In this document: in pieces, positions 20,666 to 30,354 of the stretch | How the letters are laid out: the number at the start of each line of letters is the position of its first letter | How positions within the stretch are numbered: position 1 is the first letter of the stretch | From: an uncultured Mycoplasmataceae bacterium | Lineage (GTDB): Bacteria; Bacillota_I; Bacilli_A; Mycoplasmatales; Mycoplasmoidaceae | Assembly: GCA_949282725.1 (NCBI GenBank) | Contig: CASDPP010000005.1 | Span: 1 to 58,398, forward strand | Reading direction: 5' to 3' | DNA: 58,398 nt | The notes under the pieces: model-generated | Database searches by the model: none | Told to the model about the DNA's origin: nothing | Seen by the model: the letters and a program-made list of their open reading frames with translations, nothing else | Made by a program: the position numbers and the translations under genes

Positions 20666-20671
20666 TATAAT
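20666..20671 (+). promoter_or_regulatory. -10 box upstream of ktrB
   Basis: TATAAT in the 72-nt ktrA/ktrB divergent region, 35 nt before ATG 20707. The region is made almost entirely of TATA-like repeats, so the exact box is uncertain. Confidence 0.4.
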
Positions 20672-20706
20672 ATACATTATTATATTTTCAATAAAGTAAT
20701 CCTCTT

Positions 20707-22356
20707 ATGTTGTTGTTATCTAAAAAGAAAGACAAACGTAAAGAATCAGACATCGAACTATTAAATTTAAGGAAAAAATCTACTAAATTCAATAAGTTTA
20801 TGAGAATTGTTATTGGAAGAACAATTCCACAAAAAATGTTTCGTATATATTTACTTGCAATTTTGCTAGGGGCTATATTGTTATATATTCCTATTTCATT
20901 GAAAAATAATTACACAATTTATATGGATCCATTAAATCCCGATAAAGTAAGAACATATTACTTTTGAGATGCTCTTTTTATTGCATGTAGCGCGTTTAGT
21001 GATACAGGATTAACACCCGCAGATATTTCAGATTCATTTACATTTTTTGGACAGTTTATTATTTTAGTGCTAATTCAAATTGGTGGTATTGGATTAATGT
21101 CCTTGGTATTTTTAATTTGAAATTTATTTAGAAAATGAAATAATATAGACATTAATCAATCAATTTTATTAATTGCTGAAAGAGGAGATCAAAAAATGTT
21201 TAACTCATTCAGAATGATCAGAAAAGCTATTTTATTTATCTTTGCAGTAGAATTATTTTTTGCTATTTTCTATTCACTTTGATTTTGTTTCATGCCTGCT
21301 TATGTTCAACAATATGATCCTGTATGACAGTCAGCATCACCAACATATGATACAAATGTCCCACTAGATGTATATCATGATGCAAAAAAATCAATTTGAA
21401 GTGGTATTTTTATTTCAATATCAGCAATTAATAATGCTGGTTTTGATGTTTTCAATGGTACATATTCAATGGCATCTTATCGCAATGATTGAAATATTAT
21501 TTTTCAGTTAATGATTATCACTCAAATAATCATTGGTGGTATAGGATATCCTGTAATTTTTGATATTTTTGAACAAAAAAAACAAAAAAGAAAAAACATT
21601 AAATATCGTGTTTCATTATTTACAAAGGTAGCTGTAACATCATATTTTTTTGTAGGATTTGTAGGTATTATTATGGCTATTTTCTTTGAATCAGCTAATA
21701 ATAGTATTTATCATGCAACTAATTTTTGGTTTACAAATGACAATTTACATAAAGAATTTGGACAAGTACCATATTTAAATAAAATTTTTACAATCATATT
21801 TAATGTTATTTCAACTAGATCTGCAGGTTTTTCAACAATTGATCATAACTTATTTTCTAATGGTACTAAATGAAATAATATTATTCAAATGTATATTGGC
21901 TGTTCACCTTCATCAACTGGTGGCGGAATTAGAACTACTACATTTATGGTTATTATATTTGTAATATGAAATACTATTAGAGGAAGAAAATCAGTTGTGT
22001 TATTTGGAAGAACAGTTTCAAAAAAAACAGCAATCGATTCTTGTATTGTATGTATTTCATCAATTATTTTATTATTGTTATTTACTATCTTAATGTCTTA
22101 TACATTATCTTATGCAGGTGATGAATGAACTAAGTTTGGAACAATTGATATTTTTTATGAATGTACTTCAGCTTTTGGTACTGTTGGATTATCACTAGGT
22201 ATAACATCGTCAATTAAACCATTTGGTCAAATTTTATTAATAATTTTAATGTTCATAGGTCAATTAGGAGTATCATTTACATTATTATCATGATGTCCTA
22301 AAAAAACACTATCAGATAATGTTTATGTTGTAGAGGAGGAAATCAAGATAGGTTAA
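20707..22356 (+). CDS. ktrB: Potassium uptake membrane subunit KtrB (TrkH family)
   Basis: 549 aa, longer than the about 450 aa of B. subtilis KtrB because of a charged N-terminus (about 45 residues) and extra loops. Four pore loops with the filter glycine are visible: SAFSDTGLTP (Gly101), SAINNAGFDVF, STRSAGFSTID and SAFGTVGLS, each between membrane-helix pairs. It conducts K+ inward, driven with Na+ in characterised members. The gene has numerous TGA Trp codons. It is followed after 1 nt by gmk, so a ktrB-gmk-rlmN transcript is likely; no clear Shine-Dalgarno before the ATG. Confidence 0.94.
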
Positions 22357-22357
22357 T

Positions 22358-22945
22358 ATGAAAAAAGGTTTATTAATAATTTTAAGTGGTCCATCAGGAG
22401 TTGGTAAAAAAACATTATGATCATCTTTTATTAATGATAAAAGTTTAGATTTAGTTTTTTCTATTTCAATGACAACAAGAAAACAAAGACCAGGAGAAAT
22501 AGATAAAAAAGATTACTTCTTTTTAACAAAAGAAGAATTCAAAAAAAATATTGACAATGGTAAATTACTAGAATGAGCAACTTATGTTGATAATTATTAC
22601 GGAACACCTAAAGATTTTGTAGAACAACAAAGAAATAATGGTAAAAATGTTTTATTGGAAATAGAACCACAAGGAGCGTTAAAAGTAATGGATTATTTTA
22701 GAAAAATTAAAGATGATAAAATTTTAACAGTTTTTATTTCTCCAAAATCTTTTGATGCATTAAAAGAACGTTTAGCAAAAAGACAAACAGAAAATGATTC
22801 TATAATTAATCAAAGAATCGAACAGTCAAAATGAGAACTTACTACTAGTAAATATTATCAACATACAATTATTAATGATAATTTAGCTATTGCTTCTTCT
22901 CAGTTATATAAAATTATTAAAGATGCCATCAACAAAAACAAATAA
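22358..22945 (+). CDS. gmk: Guanylate kinase
   Basis: 195 aa. P-loop [12 protein letters not shown] (most relatives have GPSGVGKGT, so Gly is Lys here), GMP-binding [19 protein letters not shown], then [13 protein letters not shown] and [12 protein letters not shown]. It phosphorylates GMP/dGMP to the diphosphate for nucleotide salvage. Three TGA codons are Trp and break the frame under the standard code. It starts 1 nt after ktrB and overlaps rlmN by 23 nt. Confidence 0.93.
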
Positions 22946-23969
22946 AGTTTCTTTTTTTTCTCTACCGTTTGATGAATTTGAAAAAAAAGTAATAGATTTA
23001 AATCTCAAAAAATTTAATGCAAAGCAAATATATCAATGAATTTATCAAAAACATGTTTTAGACTTTTCTAAAATGACTAATATTGCAAAAGAATCATTAG
23101 TAGTTTTAAATGAAAATTTTAAAATTAATAATCTTAAAACAAAAGATATTTTAATTGATCAAAAAGATGAAACAACAAAATTTTTATATGAATTAGATGA
23201 CGGTAATATTATTGAATCGGTTATCATGAAGTTTGATTATGGTTATAGTGTTTGTATATCAACACAAGTAGGATGTAACATGGGTTGTAAATTTTGTGCA
23301 TCAGGAAAATTAAAGAAGATACGTAATTTATCAGCAGATGAAATTGTTCTTCAAGTTTTTCAAGCAAGTAAATATTTAAAAGAAAAAAATAAAAATTTAA
23401 CTAATGTTGTTGTGATGGGAATTGGTGAACCACTTGATAATTTTAATAATTTAGAAAAATCTTTAAAAATAATTAATAATCATAATGGTTTAGGAATTGG
23501 ATCAAGACATATTACAGTATCAACATGTGGTTTAGTCAATAAAATATGTGAATTTGGAAAAAAATTCCCTCAAATAAATTTAGCAATTTCATTACACGCT
23601 CCCAACGACGAAAAAAGATCAAAAATAATGCCGATTAATAAAGCTTTTAATTTAAGTAGATTAATTAATGAATTAATTAAGTATCAAAAAATAACAAATC
23701 GCAGAGTAAGTTTTGAATACATTTTATTTGATCAATTTAATGATTCAGATCAAGATGCAAAAGAATTAATTAATTTATTGAAAAAAGTTAAATCTTATGT
23801 GAATTTAATTAAATACAATGATACTAAAAATAAATTGTTTCAAAGAAGTAAAAGAATTAAACGCTTTTTTGAAATAATTAATGCATCTAATATTACGTGT
23901 ACAATTAGATTAGAAAGAGGAACAAATATCATTGCTGCTTGTGGCCAACTTAGATCAAATAAACTATAA
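22923..23969 (+). CDS. rlmN: 23S rRNA (A2503-C2)/tRNA (A37-C2) methyltransferase RlmN
   Basis: 348 aa from ATG 22923. N-terminal helical domain with FNAKQIYQWIYQKHV, radical SAM cluster motif GCNMGCKFCASG (CxxxCxxC) at about residues 118-128, SAM-binding VVMGIGEPLDN, VSTCGLVNKI, LAISLHAPND and the C-terminal methyl-carrier Cys in IIAACGQLRS. It methylates A2503 of 23S rRNA and A37 of some tRNAs. The 23-nt overlap with gmk indicates one operon. Presence between gmk and the PP2C gene differs from M. genitalium, where gmk and the phosphatase gene are adjacent. Confidence 0.95.
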
Positions 23970-23976
23970 ATTAAGT

Positions 23977-23982
23977 TATAAT
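23977..23982 (+). promoter_or_regulatory. -10 box upstream of the PP2C phosphatase gene
   Basis: TATAAT, 13 nt before ATG 23996, in the 26-nt gap after rlmN. A leader of about 6 nt is expected. Confidence 0.5.
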
Positions 23983-23995
23983 ATTTGATAACATA

Positions 23996-24772
23996 ATGAA
24001 AAAAAAGTACTTATATAATTATTCATTTTATACCACAAAAGGAATTAGACCAGTAAATGAAGATGCAGGCTGAATTGGCACTAATAAGTTTAATCAAACA
24101 TTAGCAATTATCTGTGATGGTGTTGGTTGTCAAAAAGGTTCGGATTTAGCATCATCAATTACAGTTGATATTTTTAAAAATTCTTTTATTAAAAAGAAAA
24201 CAAAAATCTTTGCAATTAATCGATGAGTAAATAAAAATTTATTAAAAACCTTTTTAAAACTTAATTCAATTGCAAAAAACAATCTTCAAAATAAACAAAT
24301 ATCTACAACAATGATATTATGTTTTATGGAAAAAAATATAGCTCATATTTTTTGAATCGGTGATTCAAGAATTTATCTTTTTTCTTCTTCAAATAATTCT
24401 TGAAAGCAACTCACCAAAGACCACAATTTATACAATTATTTAACTGATAAAAAAGCTTCAAGTTTAATGTTTGATAAATATAAAGATAAATTTTATTATT
24501 TAACAAAAAGCATTTCTAATAAGAATTTTAAAGTTTCTGACGTAGAACATAAAAAAATTAAAATAAATCAATCAGATATCATTTTGTTATTATCCGATGG
24601 AGCATATAACTATATTGATTTTGATGAAGTAATTAAATATATTAAAGACAACCGTGAAAATCACACATCATTTGCAAAGCAAATTTCAAAAATTGCTTTA
24701 AATAATTTATCAGATGATAATATATCAGTTATTTATATTGATTTTTTAAATAATAACAATGGAAAGAATTAA
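23996..24772 (+). CDS. PP2C-type Ser/Thr protein phosphatase
   Basis: 258 aa, four TGA as Trp. PPM-family metal-site motifs in order: VNEDAGW, IICDGVGCQKGSD (usual DGMGGH has Gly-Cys), STTMILCF, WIGDSRIYLF, LLLSDGAYNYI and SDDNISVIYI. No membrane segment, so cytoplasmic. It reverses phosphorylation by the neighbouring kinase in the Stp/PrkC style; the pair overlaps by 14 nt, as in M. genitalium MG108/MG109. Confidence 0.92.
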
Positions 24773-25880
24773 AGATCAAATAAAAGAAGGTGATATTGTG
24801 TTGCAACAATATAAAATCATAAAAAAGATAGATACAGGAGGAATGAATTCAAATATATTTCTTGCTGAAGATATTAATTTTAATGATCAAGAATATTTTT
24901 CATATAAAAATAAAAATGTAGCTATTAAAATTATTGACCGAAATAATAATATTTCAGATGCAACATGAAACAAATTCTTAGATGAATGTGTTACTAGTAT
25001 TAGGTTATCATCTATTCCAAATATTGTAAAAACACTTGAAGCAACAGAGACAGAGGATAAAAATCAAATTATTATTGTTATGGAATATGTTGATGGTATT
25101 TCACTACGAAAATATATAGAAAAAAAAGGAAGTTTATCAGTTGATGAAGCAATGTTCATTTTTTCTAAATTAGTTAAAGTTGTTAAGTCATTACATTCTT
25201 TTGGTGAAAAAATTATTCATCGAGATTTAAAACCAGAAAACATTTTATTATCTAAAGATTTAACAAGTTTAAAAATAATAGATTTTGGAATTTCTTCTGT
25301 AATTTCTTTTGACGAAATTAAAAAAGATACAAAAGTTCTTACCAATGAAACACATTTATATGGAACATATTCATATTTAACACCTGACATTTTAAAAGGT
25401 AAAGATCATTTAAAAATAACTGAAAATTTTGATTTTTATTCTTTAGGAATAATTTTATATGAGATGATTGTTGGTGATAAACCATTTACAGCAGAAAATT
25501 ATAATGACCCAGCAATCATTAAATTACCTTTAAGATATGACATTCCACTTATTTCTGATTTTTTACCCAATGTTTCTAACAAAGTACAAAATATTATCTT
25601 TAGATGTTGTGCTTCCAAAAAGAATGATATTAAATATCGATATCAAAGTATAGAAGAAATTAAAAATGATGTTGATGCTTATTTAAAAAATCCAGAACAA
25701 TTTATTGATGAACCTCTTATTAAAAAAAGAGAAGAAAGAACATTTCAGAAACGTGAAGCATTTAATTTAGCAAAAGAAAAACAAAACCAAAAATTTTATC
25801 AACAATGATGATTTTATTGAGTCATAATAACTTTTTTTGTAATTTTACTATTAAGTTTTATCATTTTTTATATTTTTTAA
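24759..25880 (+). CDS. Tail-anchored Ser/Thr protein kinase (PrkC/Hanks type without sensor domain)
   Basis: 373 aa. Kinase domain at about 15-315: Gly-rich loop KKIDTGGMNSNIFLAED, Lys in VAIKIID, catalytic IIHRDLKPENILL with Asp156, IIDFGISS, and LYGTYSYLTPD in place of the APE motif. After a charged juxtamembrane stretch, one hydrophobic helix (WVIITFFVILLLSFIIFYIF) ends the protein, so it is tail-anchored with nothing outside. Firmicute PrkC has extracellular PASTA repeats that sense cell wall; their absence fits a wall-less cell. The last part contains three TGA Trp codons (WWFYW). Overlaps the phosphatase gene by 14 nt. Confidence 0.93.
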
Positions 25881-25924
25881 ATATAAGAAAATTTTTTTCT
25901 AAAAAAAGTTTTTTTGTGTTTTAA

Positions 25925-26092
25925 TAATAATGCAAAGTAATTAAAGAAGATTGAAATTTATTTACTAGTTAATTGGTTGTTTTAGGTTAAAACATAAAAT
26001 TAATGAAAATAATAAAAGATAATTAGATTTGATTAAATTGCATGATATTTGTTAAAAATAGAAAGTGGAGACGTCTGCTTTCTATTTTTTTA
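25925..26092 (+). ncRNA. Candidate small RNA or structured 3' region ending in a strong terminator
   Basis: The 271-nt gap 25881-26151 has no plausible gene. It holds nested inverted repeats (TTAATT 25969-25974 with AATTAA 25998-26003 enclosing TTTTA 25980-25984 with TAAAA 25988-25992; ATGCAA 25930-25935 with TTGCAT 26038-26043) and ends in a strong terminator about 175 nt after the kinase stop. Either an independent small RNA or a long 3' UTR. No match by eye to tmRNA, RNase P RNA or SRP RNA signatures. Confidence 0.3.
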
Positions 26093-26100
26093 TTTTATTT
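26054..26100 (+). terminator. Strong rho-independent terminator
   Basis: AAAAATAGAAAG (26054-26065) pairs with CTTTCTATTTTT (26078-26089), and the 12-nt interior can add four weaker pairs; an uninterrupted T-run and T-rich tail follow. The most stable hairpin noticed in the window. Confidence 0.8.
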
Positions 26101-26115
26101 TATAAAGATATAAAT

Positions 26116-26121
26116 TATAAT
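26116..26121 (+). promoter_or_regulatory. -10 box upstream of the acyltransferase gene
   Basis: TATAAT just after the terminator, 30 nt before ATG 26152. Implies about a 23-nt leader without a strong Shine-Dalgarno. Confidence 0.45.
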
Positions 26122-26151
26122 ATTTACTTAAATATTAATCGGGTAAATAAA

Positions 26152-27318
26152 ATGACATCTAAAAAACAACTTAATAAAAATATCAAGAATAATTTTCAAG
26201 TTAAAAAAGTAAGAAGAAACATGGGAATAGAATTATTAAGATATTTATTAATAATGACTATTGTTTTTTATCATGTTCAATCAAAATTTTTAGATCCAGC
26301 AAAACAAATACACGGAATGTGAACGTTTACAATGATTATAGGAGTTCCTACATTTTTTGCTATTTCTGGGTTTTTTAGTGTCAATTCATTAAAAAGTAGA
26401 TTTCTTAAATTTGCATCAATTCTTTGTTCATACATAGTATTTGGTTTAATAATTCAAACGATATTTTTCTATAGTGGGGTAATTAATATGAACCCATGAG
26501 AAAGATTAATAACATTTAAATTTTTAGGTGATGATTTATCATGCTGATGATTTTTATATATATTACTATTTGTTACACTATTTGCACCATATATTAACAA
26601 ATTCATTATTAATTACAGAAAATTAGCTTTTTGATCTTTAATTTTTTTCTTTTTATTAATGAATTTTTGATCATGTTGTATTTATGTTTATGATACAGGC
26701 ACATGATATGGATTATTTGATTATGTAACTGGTTTTAAAATATGTGAAGGATTGTTTTTCTATTACCTAGGAGCATATTTTGCAAAAAGTATTTTTATTA
26801 AAATTTTAGAAAAAAAGAAATGAATTGCTTTAGTTTCATCTTTTCTAGTTATTGTTTCTTACTTATTATTAGTAATTTTCTTTAAGCAATTCTATTACGG
26901 TCAACCTCGTGATGCAAGTGTATGATTCTTTAATTACACATACAATGATTTTTCGATCGTTATAGTTATTACCGCATTAGCCCTTATTTTATTCTTTAAA
27001 AATTGTACAATATTAAATAAATTATGAATGGTTTTAGAGCCATTAGGAAAATCTGTTTTACCTATTTATTTATTCCATGGTTTAGTTTGATGTGCAATTA
27101 TAAAAATAAATCCGGATTGAAATCCTAGCACAACATCTGATACTTTATCTGGATGAGTATTTACAGAAATTTATTTTTTAATATTATCTATTTCAACATT
27201 GTTTGGAATTTTGATTTATATACCTCAAGAAATGTTTGCAAAACAAATTGAAAAAGGATTTAATTTTATTTCATTAAAAACTCAAGAAATGATAGATCGA
27301 GAAAAAAAATCTTGCTAA
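26152..27318 (+). CDS. Acyltransferase family 3 (OafA/WecH-like) membrane protein
   Basis: 388 aa, many TGA Trp codons. About ten transmembrane helices. The N-terminal GIELLRYLLIMTIVFYHV followed by GVPTFFAISGFFSVNSL is the acyltransferase-3 signature (R-x10-H and SGF motifs); LGKSVLPIYLFHGLVW is the typical last-third motif. Family members O-acylate cell-surface sugars or lipids using acyl-CoA or another cytoplasmic donor. Substrate unknown here; in a wall-less cell glycolipids or surface glycans are plausible, and a glycosyltransferase gene lies 1.3 kb downstream. I use ATG 26152; an upstream GTG extension would run through the terminator. Confidence 0.85.
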
Positions 27319-27336
27319 ATTATAATTTTTCTATTA

Positions 27337-27342
27337 TATAAT
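27337..27342 (+). promoter_or_regulatory. -10 box of the infC-rpmI-rplT operon
   Basis: TATAAT, with another at 27321-27326. Start of transcription near 27349 would give a leader of about 119 nt containing the attenuator. Confidence 0.5.
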
Positions 27343-27348
27343 AGTCTT

Positions 27349-27467
27349 TGATAAAGAAAGTAGTTAGCAACTCACCTGATTTTCAAATGAACTTAGGTTA
27401 ATCGCTTTAATCGATTTATTTTATTATCTAAAATAGTTGCTACAAAACTATTTTTTTTATTAAAAAA
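27349..27467 (+). promoter_or_regulatory. Attenuator-type leader of infC-rpmI-rplT (probable L20 autoregulation)
   Basis: Two mutually exclusive structures are visible. Terminator: AAAATAGTT (27430-27438) pairs with AACTATTTT (27446-27454), followed by a T-run to 27458. Anti-terminator: TAGCAACT (27365-27372) pairs perfectly with AGTTGCTA (27435-27442), which would disrupt the terminator's left arm. Between them ACCTGA (27374-27379) can pair with TTAGGT (27393-27398). In B. subtilis this operon is controlled by L20 binding a 23S rRNA mimic in the leader and promoting termination; the same logic is inferred here. The ATG follows 9 nt after the T-run without a Shine-Dalgarno. Confidence 0.65.
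27430..27458 (+). terminator. Intrinsic terminator of the infC leader
   Basis: A 9-bp stem, 7-nt loop GCTACAA and eight Ts, ending 9 nt before the infC ATG. Overlaps the anti-terminator partner sequence 27435-27442. Confidence 0.7.
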
Positions 27468-27986
27468 ATGTCTGAAAAATTATTAGCAAACGAAAAAATA
27501 TTAGATTCTCATCTATTGGTAATAGATGAAAAAGGTAACAATTTAGGGAGATTATCAAAAGATGAAGCTCTTAAATTAGCTAAATCAAAAGATCTTGATT
27601 TGGTGTTATTTGTTCCATCTTCAAAAAATAACAATTTACCAATTGCAAAAATTATTAATTTTGGTAAATATGTTTATGATCAAAAGATAAAACAAAAACA
27701 ATCTAAGAAAAATCAAACTGTTATTAAGGTTAAAGAAATTAAGGTAAGACCTCAAACAGGAAGTCACGATTTAGCTTGAAGAGCAAAAAACGCTTTAAAC
27801 TGAATAAATGATAATTGCCAAGTAAAATTTAAAATTTTAGCATATGGAAGAGTCGGTTATAAACCTGAATTAATTCAAGAAACTTATGATAAATTCATTA
27901 AATTACTTGAAGATAAAGTAAAAATCATTTATCCATTAAAAAAGATTTCACCTGTATTGTATGAATGCACACTAGGAAAAAAATAA
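27468..27986 (+). CDS. infC: Translation initiation factor IF-3
   Basis: 172 aa, standard. N-domain with LLVIDEKGNNLGRLSKDEA and LFVPSSKNNNLPIAKIINFG, then the linker, then the C-domain VKEIKVRPQTGSHDLAWRAK. It binds the 30S subunit and checks initiation codons. It starts with ATG rather than the rare ATT/ATC used in many bacteria, so the usual IF-3 start-codon autoregulation is probably absent and control is left to the leader attenuator. Two TGA codons are Trp. Confidence 0.95.
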
Positions 27987-28022
27987 TTTTTTAAACATTA
28001 AAAATTTAATCGAGGAGGAAAT

Positions 28023-28223
28023 ATGAAAACTAAAATGAAAACTAAAAAATCAGTTGCAAAAAGAATTAAATTAACTGGTTCAAATAAAATGAAAAGAAAA
28101 TGTACCAACCGTTCACATATGGCACATTCAAAAACAACTAAACAAAAAAGACAATTACGAAAAGATCGTTTAGTATCACCGGCAAACCACAAAAAATTAA
28201 AATATACATTACAAGGAGAATAG
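28023..28223 (+). CDS. rpmI: 50S ribosomal protein L35
   Basis: 66 aa, highly basic: MKTKMKTKKSVAKRIKLTGS then RSHMAHSKTTKQKRQLRKD, a standard L35 opening and core. Preceded by a strong Shine-Dalgarno (GAGGAGGA, 28012-28019). Middle gene of the infC-rpmI-rplT operon. Confidence 0.95.
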   Translation: MKTKMKTKKSVAKRIKLTGSNKMKRKCTNRSHMAHSKTTKQKRQLRKDRLVSPANHKKLKYTLQGE

Positions 28224-28226
28224 AAA

Positions 28227-28574
28227 ATGAGAGCAACAAACGGATCAACAACAAGAAAAAGAAGAAATCGTATTAAAAAACAAGCTGAAGGAGCTTGAGG
28301 AACAAAACACACTTCTTTTAAAATTGCAAAACAAACAGTAATTGAAGCATCAGGATATGCATATCGTGATCGTAGAAATAAAAAACGAACTTTTAGAAAA
28401 TTATGAATTGCTAGAATTAATTCAGCAATTAGACCTTTAGGATATACATATTCACAATTTATTGCAAAATTAAATAAAAACAATATCAAAATCAATCGAA
28501 AAATGCTTAGTGAATTAGCTATTAAAAATCCTAATGAATTTAATGAATTAGTTAAAAAAACAATGTCAGCGTAA
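28227..28574 (+). CDS. rplT: 50S ribosomal protein L20
   Basis: 115 aa, two TGA as Trp. N-terminal basic extension [21 protein letters not shown] then [25 protein letters not shown] and the globular [17 protein letters not shown]. It is an early 50S assembly protein and, in Firmicutes, the repressor of this operon through the leader. Starts 4 nt after the rpmI stop with GGAGAA upstream. Confidence 0.95.
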
Positions 28575-28578
28575 AGAA

Positions 28579-29481
28579 ATGACTAAAAATTTTTCTTTTT
28601 CGATCATTATACCTGTTTATAATACTCAACCAATTTTTTTAAAAGAGTGTTTAGATAGCATTTATAAACAAAAATACAATAATTATGAATTAATTATTGT
28701 TAATGATTGTTCTACTAATAAAAGCACAATTGATTATTTAAATAAACTAAAAGAACAAAATAAAGAAATTAAAATTATTGATAATTCAAAAAATATTGGT
28801 CTAGGTCCTACTAGAAACGTAGGATTTAGAAATTCAAGTAATGAATTAATTTTTTACATTGACTCAGATGACTTGTTACCATTAGATTCATTAAATAAAA
28901 TTAATTTCTATTTTAATAAATATCCAGATATTGATTTTTTAAATTTCGAATTTTTAAAATTAGAAGAAAAAAATGGTAAACAAGAATATATTGGTAGTGA
29001 TGTGATCTTTGATACTGAGATAGTTGATGTTGATAAATTTAAAACAATTTTAATTAATACTAAAATGGCATGACAAAAAATATATTCAAGAAATTTTTTA
29101 TTAAAAAACAATATTTGATTTATTGAAAAAAATTTATATAGCGAAGATACTTATTACAATATTGTTTGCTTATCAAAAGCAAAAAAGTTTGTTTGTAAAA
29201 AAGATCATTTATACATATATCGTATGCATGATACAAACATGTCTAAATTATGTAATAATTCAAAAAAAGCTTTTGATTTAATTGAAAATGTTTCTTGTGC
29301 TTATGATTTTATTAAAAATGATAACAACTATTTAGTAAACCATTTTAAAACAAACTTAGAATTTTTATTAGTTAAAGAATTAAAAACATATTTAATTGGA
29401 TTAAATAATTTTGAAAAACAAATTATCATTAATAAATTTAATAATTTATTAAATAGAATTATTAAAGATCAAAAAAAATAA
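28579..29481 (+). CDS. Family 2 glycosyltransferase
   Basis: 300 aa, two TGA as Trp. GT-A fold: FSIIIPVYNTQP, YKQKYNNYELIIVNDCSTN, NIGLGPTRNVGF and the metal-binding DSDD (FYIDSDDLLP, about residues 93-102); SEDTYYNIVCLSKA fits the acceptor-side ED motif. No membrane segment, so cytoplasmic or peripheral. It would use a nucleotide sugar to make glycolipid, capsule or surface glycan. It begins only 4 nt after rplT without its own promoter, so it is expected to be transcribed with infC-rpmI-rplT. It abuts the converging membrane-protein gene with no spacer. Confidence 0.9.
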
Positions 29482-29483
29482 TT
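29457..29483. terminator. Possible hairpin at the glycosyltransferase / membrane protein junction
   Basis: AATTATT (29457-29463) pairs with AATAATT (29477-29483) around a 13-nt loop. Weaker than the other tail-to-tail hairpins. Confidence 0.3.
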
Positions 29484-30327
29484 AGATTGCGTAATATCCT
29501 TTTTGTAAAAATTGTTTATTTTTAATATTGTAAATTTTATATTTATTAAAATTTTGTAATTTGTAATTTAAATAAAATAAAAAACCGATTATTAAATATA
29601 CAATTAATAAAACGACAAAAATAATACTTGGATAATCCATGTTGAATGTTTTTGTTATTGGATAATACAACCCGCCTTCTGTTCAATCGCCTTTTGATAA
29701 CCCTGTAACATAAGTGTTTAAACTAAATAAACCAATTCCAAAGATTCAAACATAAACAAAAAATGATAAAGCGATAATATTAGATTTTATAAATCCCTTT
29801 CATCCTAATGACGGGGTGTTTAGTAAAACTAATGTACTAATTACTATTAATAAAAAATGTGTCATGTATACAAATAAATCTGGATTACCACCTACAAAAA
29901 TATAATGTCATGTAAGTTCAGGTTTTGGTTCTGTTGTTGTTCCTGATGACAAGTAAATAGATGAAATAGTTATTAATCCTGAAAATAATGCAATAGGAGA
30001 AATATAAGATGCTATTTTTCTTGAAGGATCAAAAATCAAACTTATTAAAATAAATAACAAAGCAAATGGACAAAAATCAAAACAAAAAGCACGGCTAACA
30101 ATTTCATCATGCGGCATATCATATGTTGGTATTTTATTATTAACTAAATATTCGTAACAAACCGATCAGTCATGATAATATCTACACGATATAGCATAGA
30201 TTAAAATAAGAATTGAAAATGGTAATCAAAATAAATAATTATTTGTCACTTTTACTACGTATGGATGTAGAATAAAAAGGAAAAATGGTGATAAAATTGA
30301 TATTAAAATTAAAATAATTCCTACCAT
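29482..30327 (-). CDS. Polytopic membrane protein, DUF5378/YwaF-like
   Basis: 281 aa, six TGA as Trp. About seven hydrophobic helices; short charged loops with HDEIVSRAFCFDFCPFALLF, a PDLFVYMTHFLLIVIS segment and a C-terminal basic tail. Helix count and the HxxxR...C..C and late His (MTH) pattern resemble the YwaF/TMEM164-type integral membrane family known from mollicutes as DUF5378; this is from pattern memory only. Function unknown. The minus-strand TATAAT at 30335-30340 is 7 nt from its ATG (leaderless), and it diverges from the nuclease gene across only 27 nt. Confidence 0.65.
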
Positions 30328-30334
30328 AGCTAAT

Positions 30335-30344
30335 ATTATATAAT
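30335..30344. promoter_or_regulatory. Overlapping divergent -10 boxes in a 27-nt intergenic region
   Basis: ATTATATAAT contains TATAAT on the minus strand (30335-30340, 7 nt from ATG 30327) and TATAAT on the plus strand (30339-30344, 10 nt from ATG 30355). Two promoters share two bases. Confidence 0.6.
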
Positions 30345-30354
30345 AATTTAAAAT

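Noticed and set aside
25881-26151. tmRNA, RNase P RNA or SRP RNA in the gap after the kinase
   Set aside because: No CCA-type acceptor end, tag reading frame, RNase P core sequences or SRP GGAAG-type tetraloop region could be seen.
26065-26151. N-terminal extension of the acyltransferase from an upstream GTG
   Set aside because: It would translate through the strong terminator and the -10 box; ATG 26152 fits the family start.
27998-28495. 165-codon open frame on the minus strand opposite rpmI/rplT
   Set aside because: It lies antisense to two certain ribosomal protein genes with Shine-Dalgarno sequences; its Phe/Leu/Cys-rich product is what the reverse of Lys/Arg-rich codons gives.
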